64,000 bases of DNA from Cryptomeria japonica (Eukaryota; Streptophyta; Pinopsida; Cupressales; Cupressaceae): positions 824,615,396-824,679,395 of the forward strand of contig NC_081414.1 in the NCBI RefSeq assembly GCF_030272615.1, in the 5' to 3' direction. Position 1 is the first letter of the stretch. Each line of letters opens with the position of its first letter. The notes under the pieces were generated by a model. It was given only the letters and a program-made list of their open reading frames with translations, was not told the origin of the DNA and did not search any database. Shown here in pieces: positions 51,523 through 61,859 of the stretch. The position numbers and the translations under genes are program-made.

Positions 51523-53231
51523 TGTTGGAAGTGGAAACACTCTGAGAAGGGGGGGGGGGGGGTGAATCAGAGTGTTACAAATTTTAACAAGAGATACTTT
51601 TATGAACTTGACAATTTTAATTCACAAAATGCACAGATGACTGAGACTTAACACCTTAATGAAATACTTTAATGAAGCATGAAATATACAATAGAACCAA
51701 CTGAAACACTTGATTCAGACTTTTCAAAAAATAAGAAGGGTATTAAATCTTTTACACAAACATGAAACATCTAAATGAGTACTTCAAAGATTGCATTACA
51801 TAAATTCAGCAAAATAGAGTATGAAATAAAGAGAGCTAAAGATATGACGTATCAGAGCATAAACCAGTAAAACAAAATGAGACAAGACAATGCACATAAC
51901 ACCATAGTTTTCATGAGTGGAAAACCCTCCTGGGGTAGAAAAACCACTCGGTAAGATCCCTTATATTATTTCAAAGAGCACCAACTCAGTTCACAAGTTT
52001 TAGAAACCACAAGGCCTCAAGGAGCACCAACCCCTCTTCTTATCCAATAAACATTTCAACTCGAGCTACAGCCACTGGTGATTTTATGCATGCACTTAAA
52101 TCTTGCAGTCACAAAACCATCAGTAATTGGAGCGAGAATATTTTACCAGTCTGTACAAATGATTCTTTCTAAAAATTTTGCAACAGTATTCTTCAAGGAT
52201 TTGAATCATAATAACATACTTTTAAATGAATTCAACACTATCAGAGAGAAAAATTCAATCTCTGAACAAAATAGTTTCAAACATTAAAGCCTCATGTACT
52301 CTGCAACAAAAACAGAGTATTGATTTTCAAAACCCTCGACTATCTAAGATCACTGATAGTCTTTTATACACAACACTTTCTTTTTTTTTTTCAACACACT
52401 CTTTGTGTGTCCCTTTATGCACACTCCACTCTCTGTTTTTCCTCGTCTAAACTGTTCTGAATAGAACTGTTTTATACCCAAACAAAAAAACAATGTTCTT
52501 CCAGAATAACCCTCGTATAGGGTTACCAAAATCTTACAGGAATTGCAAACTGAAAAACGAATAACCGTTTTAACTGTGCAACGGAAAGGGAAAAACTAAA
52601 GATGCTTGATTTCCCAATCATGAAAAACAAAAATAAAGCATGAACAGTTTCCTTATTTTCATTTTGCATAACTGAAAAACCTGATTCGAAAACAAATCTG
52701 AATCTTTTAAACATATGATCAAGAATAATACCTGTGAAACGCAACTTTATTGATAACTGAAAACAAACTAACCAGAAAACCATTAAGCTCCCGGTTAAGA
52801 TCATTTTTGCTTCATTCTTTTTAACTGAACAAATTGATTCGAGCTCCTTAGCTACATTGACGGCTGCATCTCTCATGGCGTTAGGGTTTGAGACGGACTC
52901 CAAACAAGTTCAAAAATGAAACACAAAACGTCTTCCAAAAACTTTTAACTTGTCGGTCACAAAGAGTATTCTGAGGAATATGCCATTAGTCCGTAGACAG
53001 ATTAAATCAAAGATGCCATTTAATTAATGCAAAATCAGTGTTATTCACTTATCCATGTCACCAGCATGGCTCGAGAGTAAGATGCTTTAAGCATATAACA
53101 CGTCAGTAAAAACAATGTGTCCGTGTCACTAGACTGGCCCACATGCTTATTAAAATATGAAACTTAACCAACACAACTTCCCTTTTTTTTTACTTTCTTG
53201 TCATCGAGGACAAAAGTACCAAAGAGCAACA
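51523..53231 (-). repeat. 5' LTR of the Sirevirus-like element
   Basis: It is the upstream LTR in element orientation, next to the PBS. The stem-loop arms (51536-51545 and 51567-51576) are identical to those in the 3' LTR although the G-run between them is longer. Confidence 0.95.
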
Positions 53232-53985
53232 GGTTTGTCATAGACAAATACAGTTGATGATGGTATAGGTGTGCAATATTATGAGTTAAGATTAATTTTC
53301 TATTTGTCAAGATAATTTCAGAGCATTATTAGCAATTGCACTAGCTCTCAATCTTGATGTGCCATAATAAGATGTAATTATGTTTTTAATTATGGTTTAA
53401 AGTTTTCGACTGGAATTGTGAATAAAAAAGAGAGCTTAAGAAAGGGCCTTATCTTTATACAAAGATCATTAGATAAACATTAAAAACACAAAAACAATAT
53501 CATGGAACAAGACATAAAACAAACTACAAAAGTCAACAAACCAACAACCCCCCCATCAACAAGGAATAGGATGAATAAATTGAGTAAATTGCCCAATAGC
53601 GACAACATAAATAAGTCAAGGTAGCTCAAAGCCAAATAATTTTGGGTAACTTTGAATCCTATTGCCACCTTATTTTTGTAGGCTTCTTGACCTAAAACTT
53701 CATCCTATTTTTCTTATTCAAGGCGAGTGAATGTTGAGAGCCAAATGAAGGACAACCAAAGAACTCATCATCAAGACCCTCCCTAGATGTATCCTTCTAC
53801 TTTCAAATCTCCACCAAATGATTCTCATCAAAATGAGATCTACACTTAGAAGCAAGACTAATGGCACCCAAATTAGTCTTGTCCAAAAGAGGTTCAACCA
53901 CCTCTCCAATGCATCCTTCGATATACTCTTCCACAATTTGAGGAACAAAAAGCTTCTTTTAAATATTTTGCTTCATGTGACTTTG

Positions 53986-54500
53986 TCATCCTCTAGGGGT
54001 GTTACACCAAGTCATAGTGTGGGAAAACATGTGACAATGGTAACAAAACACCAAGGAATCCTCATACAAGATTTGGTGCACCCTTATGCCTAGCTTAGAG
54101 GAGAAGGTGACCAAAGAGGGGAGAATCTTATCAATATCAAGAATAACATAGAACTTGAAAAATAGTATCCATTTTTCAGATTTGGTCATTTGATCTAGAA
54201 CAATAAGCTGGTCAAAAGAACTAACAATACTAGACCAAGCTTCCTGCTAAAATTCCTTCAGTAAACTAGATAGTCTAACCCAAAATGAAACACTTTGATG
54301 CTTTCCTTTTCCAAACCAGAGCTTACATTCCACCTTCTGAGAAAAAGACCAAAGATGCCAAATAACCATTAGCCTCCAATAAAGGTTTGATCATAGTCTT
54401 CATAGAGAGAAAAAGAAATCAAGAAGTCTCTTAGCAATATTACAATCACCATGCCTTCCAACAAAGATTGCTCACTTGGAGCATTGTACAAAAGAAAATA
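53986..54500 (-). pseudogene. second LINE ORF1 zinc-knuckle relic, copy B
   Basis: Paralogue of 30638-31150. The minus-strand stretch 53986-54189 reads LDIDKILPSLVTFSSKLGI, then FCYHCHMFSHTMTWCN, a CCHC knuckle with all four ligands (CX2CX4HX4C). It is a short remnant without the rest of ORF1 or ORF2. Confidence 0.55.
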
Positions 54501-54531
54501 GTATTATGGTTACACATACTACTCCTAGTCC

Positions 54532-55182
54532 AACAATTATTATAAGGAGATCTAGTGTTGTTTAAAGAATAATAATTGTGCTCTTATTATGAAAATGATA
54601 AAGCACCGAGGTTAGAGGGGGAAGATATGAAGGTATAAATACATATGGATTGCTACTCAACAACTTGGGCGATTTAGATTTTGGAAGTTTGAGAAGGTGG
54701 AATTGAGGAACCCAAGAATTATACATTTACGAAAGGGATGAGACAACTTGATAGGGTTTGGTGCCTACAAAATTTTAGAACAGTGATGGAGAAAAGCTAG
54801 CAATGATGAAGATTTCAATAAAAAGAGATCGACTTGATGTATTATAAAAATATGAGAAAACAACAAATATAAATTTACTAAACCTTTTGAATAGACGAAG
54901 TTTCTAATATGTAAGAATATGCTGGGTATCAAAGAGAATTCATTCTTCTTTAAGATAAGTGTTAAGAATGAATAGATACATTCTGACAATTTATTAAAGA
55001 GCTAACAATACAGATTTAAAAAATAACCAGAATAATTTTACTTTAAATATAAATCATTTAATCTCCTTTCATTTAAATATAAAGAAACAATTCTAATTTT
55101 TTCATTTATTCATTTTCTGACACCTGAATCCCAAAAGACTTCAGTTACATTTCAATGGCGAATGGTTTTCTCTCTGTGTGTC
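54532..55182. other. gene-free DNA upstream of the orphan ORF
   Basis: AT-rich, no open frame over about 74 codons. The last 50 bases before 55183 could belong to the promoter of the following ORF. Confidence 0.4.
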
Positions 55183-55189
55183 TATATAG
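55183..55189 (+). promoter_or_regulatory. TATA box candidate for the orphan ORF
   Basis: TATATAG sits 70 bp before the ATG at 55259, in an otherwise mixed-composition stretch. Transcription would then start at about 55215. Confidence 0.4.
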
Positions 55190-55258
55190 TTATGGCACAA
55201 GTCCCTCCATCTGGCAGTTCTCTGAGAAAAATCCCTCTTCTCTTTGAATAAATAAACA

Positions 55259-55708
55259 ATGGGCAGCAGGGGAGGGGAACATGTTGAGGGCTATTGGTTT
55301 ATAAAAAGAGAAATAAACATGTTGAGTTGCAGTTTTCCAGCTGGGTTATATATAACAGAGAACATACAACCCCATGAAGGCCTTTATAATAGTATTGGGG
55401 AAGAAGTTACTGTTGAAGATGATTGTGAGCGTTTTGCAGAGATTATAAAGGTGAGTGGCCTAGTATTGTTCTTCTTGAGTGCCCCTAATCAATTTGATGT
55501 TTCTCTGGTACCATATCATGGCTCTGAAAAGTTACAGCCAGTGATAATAGCCAAAGTTCCAATCCTTAACTCCTTTATATCACCACCTTTACAATCAGAA
55601 ACATCAACTGGTACAACTGAAATGGAGCTTTGGCTCATTTCTTTTGAAAGCATTGAGCAGAAACTCAAATATAAAAGTCTGTCTGATGGGAACTGTATCA
55701 TATTATGA
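55259..55708 (+). CDS. orphan 149-aa protein or first exon, function unknown
   Basis: A 149-codon frame starts at AAACAATGGGC (good plant start context) below a TATA box. The predicted protein, MGSRGGEHVEGYWFIK ... DGNCIIL, has mixed composition, no repeats, no signal peptide and one mildly hydrophobic patch (VSGLVLFFL, about 65-73). I do not recognise the family. The codon after residue 64 meets a strong donor consensus (AAAG|GTGAGT at 55450/55451), so the first 192 nt could instead be an exon joined to something further right, or the ORF could be a retained part of a decayed gene. No partner exon was found. AT-rich random DNA rarely stays open this long, which is the main support. Confidence 0.45.
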   Translation: MGSRGGEHVEGYWFIKREINMLSCSFPAGLYITENIQPHEGLYNSIGEEVTVEDDCERFAEIIKVSGLVLFFLSAPNQFDVSLVPYHGSEKLQPVIIAKVPILNSFISPPLQSETSTGTTEMELWLISFESIEQKLKYKSLSDGNCIIL

Positions 55709-55715
55709 AAGATAA

Positions 55716-56100
55716 GTTCATGTGAATCATTGTTACAGTAAAAGAAAAAATTATATTATGTTTATGAAGGATGAATTCATGTGAATCATTGTTATACGAC
55801 AAAAAATTTTGGTAATTAATTTTTGCGAATCATTGTTATGACATAGGAGTTACAAAATTTGGCAATTAAAATCTATATATCAGATGTGAATATATCATGT
55901 TTATGAAAGATAGATCATGTGAATCATTGTTACGAGTCAAAGAATTTGGGCAATTAATTTTTGTGAATCACTGTTACAAGTTAAAGAATTTTGATAACTA
56001 GAGTCTAAAATTCAGATGAGAATTATATAAAAAATAAGTGGTTTTTTTTTATATATTTTTTTATGGAGAATAGAATCATGTGAATCATTGTTATGAGAAT
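55716..56100 (+). repeat. six-fold degenerate repeat TGTGAATCATTGTTA
   Basis: Copies begin near 55721, 55780, 55825, 55918, 55962 and 56079, mostly preceded by ATGAA(A/G)GAT or TTAATTTTTG. Spacing is irregular (36-117 bp). The first copy begins 13 nt after the orphan ORF stop, so the array is an amplified piece of its 3' flank. Confidence 0.75.
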
Positions 56101-56261
56101 GAGTTCTAATTCACAATTACACATTTAAATTGTATGCAATTGATATATTTTCTTTTTACTTTTCGGGTAACTTTCTATTGTCTAATTCTATGTAATTTTC
56201 TTGCTTTGATTCAATTAAAAAAATAGAAAAATAAATTTTGATATAATAATTTTGAAATATA

Positions 56262-57830
56262 TTTTATTTTTATATAGATATTAAGATAAATGACTCTTAA
56301 TTAATTGATGCGGAAATTCAATTGTGTGTAGTCCTTTATTCTATTTCCTCATCCTTATCAGTTAATTAAATAAACAAGTATAGCTTTTTAAGAAGAGAAA
56401 TTCAATTTTGAGTTTTGGAGAACTATGGACATGATGTTAGAGTATATGAACATGGCGTCATACACCTTGATTATTATTCAAAGTGTCATTTTGGACCTCC
56501 TTCAAAAATATTTTATCCATCTATTGTCTCTAAACTTAGATATGAAAGTGTATACATATTCAAACTTACAAAGACATAATATATTGTAAGTTTATAGGTT
56601 AAAATAATTAGATATATAGACATGAAGGCATTTAGGTTAATAAATAATAGCTGTAGGTGTGATAGTTTTGAATTAAATGTAAATTACAGAACTTAAATGT
56701 GAAAGTTAAATTATGATATTTAGTTTTAAGTTTGGAGATAAATAATTTGGTTGTATTTTAGAATTTGGACTATCTCAAGGTACTAATAATATGATATTTC
56801 TATAAGTGTGATGAATTAGATTATGTGTAAGATCTGTGTCTCTCCTTGAATTAAGTTTGTGCTTGTAAACCACTTTCATATTTGTGGATTCATCCCTTGT
56901 TGCATGGTTTTGATACTTCTAGAGGTGTGTTTTTGTGATTGATTCCCTTGACATTTATTTTGCTTTAAAAGGGGTTATATTCATGAATACATGTTATAAT
57001 AATAATTTAGATCATTTATATATGTTATGATATTTTTATTTTATTTTTATATATAGATTTGGCCAAATGACTCTTAATTTATTGGCGAGGCCATTCAATT
57101 TTGTCTACACCATGTAATCCTTTATTCTCCTTCTTCTTCCTTATCAGTTAATTATAAAATAATAAGTATAGTGTTTTAAGAAGATAAGTTCAAATCTGAG
57201 TTTTGGAATGGACTTTAGACATAACGTTGTATGTGAACATGGTATTATACACCTTGGTTATTATTAAAAATGTCATTTTGAACTTCATAAGAAGAATGGA
57301 AGCTACTTCAGAAATTATTTTATTCATCTCATGCTCTCTAAACTTAAATATGAAAGAGTTTACACAATCAAACTTAAAAATATCTTTTCCTTAAGTTTAT
57401 AGGTTTGATTTAATAAAAAAAGAGATATTATTGGTTTAGGTTAATTAAATAATAGTTGACTATGAATTTTGAATTGTATGTTAATTATAGAAAGTAATTG
57501 TGAAATTTAAATTATGATATTTAGTTTTAAGTTTGACGATAAATAATTTGATTGTATTTTAGAATTTGAACTAATTTAAGGTACTAATAATATGATCTTT
57601 TTGCTTGTGTATTGCATCGTATTATATGTAAGATTTGTATTTCTCCTTGGGTCAGGTTTGTGCTTGTAAACCACTTTTGTGTTAATGGATTCATCCTTTC
57701 TTGTGTGGACTTGATGCTACTAAACACGTGTTTTTGTGATTTGATGCACTATCCCCTTACACTTTCTTTTCTCCAAAAAGTGTCTATATTTACGAATAAA
57801 TATAGATGTTTGCTAGATTTCTAGAGGATA
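56262..57830. repeat. about 780-bp tandem duplication
   Basis: Unit 1 (about 56262-57030) and unit 2 (about 57040-57830) share many ordered blocks, e.g. TTATCAGTTAATTA, TTTAGTTTTAAGTTTG, GGTACTAATAATATGAT, GTTTGTGCTTGTAAACCACTT. Identity is about 80% by eye with many indels. No coding frame is shared. Confidence 0.85.
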
Positions 57831-60800
57831 AAATCTAGTAAGTCAACCATTGAAAAACATTGGCCTTATGGTAAGGCCAATAAATGAAGACAACAAACTT
57901 TAGTTGTACAAATGTTCCCAGTATGAATATACAAATTTTACTTCTTTCTAAGTGCACCAATTCAAAAGCTATTTATAATAAATGTTCCTTGAATTCTATA
58001 GGATGATAGATGATATTTGGATATGAGAGCATGATGCAAATAAATGTAATTGAATGTCTTTAAATATAAAAATATAGTGATAATAACCCAAATGTGTGTT
58101 TGGTTGGCTAACAATAGCTATTGAAATGAGTGCCTAAGCTAATTTTGAATTTGAATTTTAGAAATTTAAGGGCTAGATCCATGACCATGATATCCATTTC
58201 AAACCCATAAAAATGAATCAAGATGACGGAATGGTAAATTCAATGCATAAAATGAATTTCTAAACATGTAGGTGAACTAAAAGTGATATGTACAAAGAGA
58301 TGTGTAGAAATGGTTAAGATGTAGATATATGCATTGTAATATATGTAATATTGATAGGTAACAACTAGAGGAATGAGCCAAACTTCACATTGGATTGCAC
58401 CATTCATTCATATGTAAATGTATTAAGCCATTCTCTTGAAATGGGCACAAAACTAAATGGGAAGTAACATGGATATAAAAGTTTCACCATTATCGTATGT
58501 AACATGGATATACAAATTTCATGATGTTATGGATATTAAGTTTGATTTATTTTATTGTGTTCATAGTATATTAAATTCCAAAAACAGTTGATCTTCTAAG
58601 TTTTTATATGATAATAATATTGAACTTTTTTGATCTCGTTGTAAAGGAAAATAATATTTCCAAAGACTTAATTTAAGCTAATTAATTCAATGTAATCAAA
58701 TCAATGTAAATCAACCTAGAATAAATCAATTGACACTTAGGTGTGACCAGCTAAATGATTGAAATGCTCAATTAGGAATAGGGTAAAGATACATAGCGCT
58801 AGTAATGGTAAGGGAGAATAATTTTGATGTCATATTGAGATTCACATATCCTAGGACTACAAATGATCCTCTCTATTTGTACCTCCACCTTGATCATGAC
58901 AAACTATCAAATTTATTATGGGCTAATCCTATTGTTTAAGGATAATTTTATAAGCATAGATTTATCATAGGAACTATAAATCTAATCTATGTAATTAGTT
59001 AATTTTACTTTTTTGATGAATCAAATTCCTTACTCGGTGTATATTAGCTGTTAGTACTACTTAAAAGTAATTTGGATAGATTATTAGATCACGCAGGTCA
59101 TGTTCTCCTAGGTCAACATTCCCGATTAGATAAAAATTACAATAATAGAGATGAGAAAAGACCACTTCTAATCATGAAAATACACTAAAATGATAATGCA
59201 AATTAAGGTTACTTTTAATGCTCCAAATAAAAAAATTCCTAAAAGGATGCTCCCTTTAATGCATTGAAATTTTAATGAATGATGAGTGATGAATACAAAT
59301 TCATATTAAATTCCTTTAAATGTCACTTCAAATAGACAAATCACATCAAACATGTACCAAGTTAACTCATGAAGGGAATAAATTGGGTGAGACCTAGAAA
59401 TCTAACTTTTGAAAGAATTGCAATCTTAGGGACAAGTTATTAGCAACATGGGATTGATCTTTCATTGTGAGCCTACCTAGGACAATAAAAATATAATATC
59501 AAAATGCATAATGAATGTACAGATATGAGGGCATAATAAATGTTTAATGTGTGGGAATATGTGTAGAAGTAAATGAGATAATGTGGAATATGTGGAAATA
59601 TGTAGAGGTGGGGATATGTGAAGGATTGGGCAATGTGCTCTACTTCGCACAATATTGTACCATTTATTGATAGGAAGTATTTTAAAGCAATTAGATTAAA
59701 CGGGTCCAAAAATATGTGGGAATTGGCATGAGTATAAATTTTTTACTATTTGAATTTTCTCCCAATTTGAGGTGTATGTGAATTATAACTAACATGAAAA
59801 TGCATCTTAAAGTAAATAAGGAATCACAAACATGCATGTAAAGTAAATATTAAATACATAAGGATATTAAGGTCCATATAAACTAATGGAAACCACATAA
59901 TCTCATTAGGTGTGTTCATCCCTTAGTCTCTTGTAGACATGTGATCTTATCCCCTAGTAATCACATGAAATGGGATTAGGATTAAGACACTGATCACAAT
60001 CCTAATTATTCCTATCTCTCAACCTTTTCTATACATTCATTTATCACATCTAATTTAATATATTTGCATCCACTTACTCTCTCTCTCTCTCTCTCTCTCT
60101 CTAGAAAGGTAATCCTTGTAGCTTAATTAATTAAGTGACTCTAATATCTTTTAATTCTATGTCATTCTTAATGATTAATAGTACCTATGATATGGAGTTT
60201 ACTCTTTTTGTAGCTAGCATGAAATTCGTTGCTTTTCAAACTTCTATTTGAAGTATCCTATGTAGCCAAAAAATATGATCGAGAAAGAAAGATAATAGTC
60301 TAGTGTAAAAATGAATAAAATCTCTCATATAGAAATAGCCCAAATGTGCACCTTCAAAATTATTTCTACCGCTATAGCATAATTTTACCCAATAATAATC
60401 TACACTAGGAAGTGATAAGGACTAAAAATCATACAAATTACCTTATGTACTCAATTACCTATATGAGAGTGTAGAGTGTAATTGGGTTAGTGAGGGAATA
60501 ATATTTGATACAACTATCCCACCAATTTCTACATGATAGTCAACAATGCCACCATAATTGCAATGCAAAGCAAGATAACATAAAGTTGATAATTGAAAAG
60601 GGACAAAAATTGTGCAATCAACAAAAAATAGGATTTCAAATTTAACTTCATATATAATTATCCACTTAATAAAAGAGAATAGCAAGTGGAGAGAGAGAAA
60701 AATGGAATCATAACATCAAGGGAATCTATGAGGAAGAAGAACAAACCCCATAGAGGTGGAAAATATAATAATTGTTGCAGATTCAAATTTAGATAACTAA

Positions 60801-60892
60801 TAAATTTCCTTGACCATTTCCACAATCCTACCTTCACAATCATAAAAATAGTGAATAACACCAAAAAACCTTCAACAATTAGCATAAGGAAC
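57831..60892. other. gene-free AT-rich DNA with a CT microsatellite
   Basis: No open frame above about 78 codons on either strand and no recognisable element. A (CT)n run of about 13 units occupies 60077-60102. Confidence 0.5.
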
Positions 60893-61679
60893 TGTTAGGA
60901 TTCCCAAAGATACTGAGAGGGGGGGTGAATCAGTATCTGACTGGTAAGTGAACTTTCTTAAATTATAACATGAAAAGCAATTCAAAATTGTGTACCGGTA
61001 AACCAAAATTAATGCAGTAAATAAGAATAACAACCACAACATGAAAGACACACCATAACATAATATTTTAACGAGGAAAACCAGTGTGGGAAAAACCTCG
61101 ATGGGATTTGTGACCCACAATATTCACTTACTAGCCAATAAGGGATTATTACTGTTTACAATAGGGGCCTGCACATGCAGGAAGGCCAAGTGCCTAGAGC
61201 TCACTGCTCAGTTACAAAAGAAGTCTCACTGACTTACAAAAATGGATTATACAAATCCAATGTCTTGTACTACTTCAGATCAACATCTACTATGCTAGAT
61301 TTAGTACCGGTTTAAGCTCTGCAATATACATAAACCCTTATCTAATATCTACCTTACAATTCGCATATTAGATCTGCATTAATCCTTCCATCTATATATC
61401 TTAAAAATGATCTACAATGATCTCATATGTATATGAGTCATATTACAATCTGCCAAGTCGACTTACAAATTTTTTTACAATTAAATACAAAATACATTTA
61501 TACAAAATTCCTGTCGGCCATGGTGCCGGTAATCTTTCTTTTTGGTGCTGGTGAACTGTATGCCGGTGTAGAGTCTGCCGGTGTCAGTGCCTGCTGGTAT
61601 CATATGATTGTAAGGTTGCCATCAATGACAATACCTTCAATCACCTACAATTTCTCATTGGAGTGTGCATTTGCCAACA
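60893..61679 (-). repeat. 3' LTR of the second Sirevirus-like element
   Basis: A 787-bp block with TG...CA ends. The outer edge cannot be checked against a partner LTR or target-site duplication inside this window. Confidence 0.7.
60908..60938 (-). repeat. LTR stem-loop, second Sirevirus-like element
   Basis: Arms AGATACTGA (60908-60916) and TCAGTATCT (60930-60938) pair perfectly over nine bases around a G-run followed by TGAA, 15 nt from the LTR edge. Confidence 0.8.
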
Positions 61680-61694
61680 ATCTCCCCCTTTGGC
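61680..61694 (-). other. polypurine tract of the second Sirevirus-like element
   Basis: The minus strand reads GCCAAAGGGGGAGAT immediately before the 3' LTR. Confidence 0.75.
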
Positions 61695-61859
61695 ATTGAT
61701 GGCAACACTCATGAGAAAAATTCAAAAAGTGTCCAAAAAGAATTCGCCAAAATTATCTTACCAAAACTGTGTGCTCCCCCTGAGCTGATGATATCTTTCT
61801 TCTGATCATTTTTCTCATCTCCACTACTCCCCCTTTGACATCAATGACAAAGGTTGTCA

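Larger units (their letters stand above)
44193..53231 (-). mobile_element. Sirevirus-like Copia retrotransposon, looks whole
   Basis: A 9039-bp element on the minus strand with LTRs of 1705 and 1709 bp (TG...CA). A perfect 5-bp target-site duplication GGTTT lies at 44188-44192 and 53232-53236. It has an initiator-Met PBS, two polypurine tracts and one long gag-pol frame. The empty site survives in copy A at about 28196 (GGAGTTGGTTTGTCATAG). LTRs differ at about 18 positions plus homopolymer length (near 1%), suggesting an age of roughly two to seven million years under assumed conifer rates. Sirevirus placement rests on the large coiled-coil gag with extra knuckles, duplicated polypurine tract, long post-pol region and G-run LTR hairpin. 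Confidence 0.93.
31898..54531 (+). repeat. segmental duplication, copy B (expanded by insertions)
   Basis: Copy B is collinear with 24206-31165 but grew to 22.6 kb through private insertions: Gypsy 31993-37763, solo LTR 38916-40094, probable solo LTR plus TRIM 41823-43010, and Sirevirus 44193-53231. After removing these about 5.4 kb of ancestral sequence remains. Homology ends at 54531 (ACTACTCCTAGTCC), matching 31165 in copy A. Confidence 0.88.
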
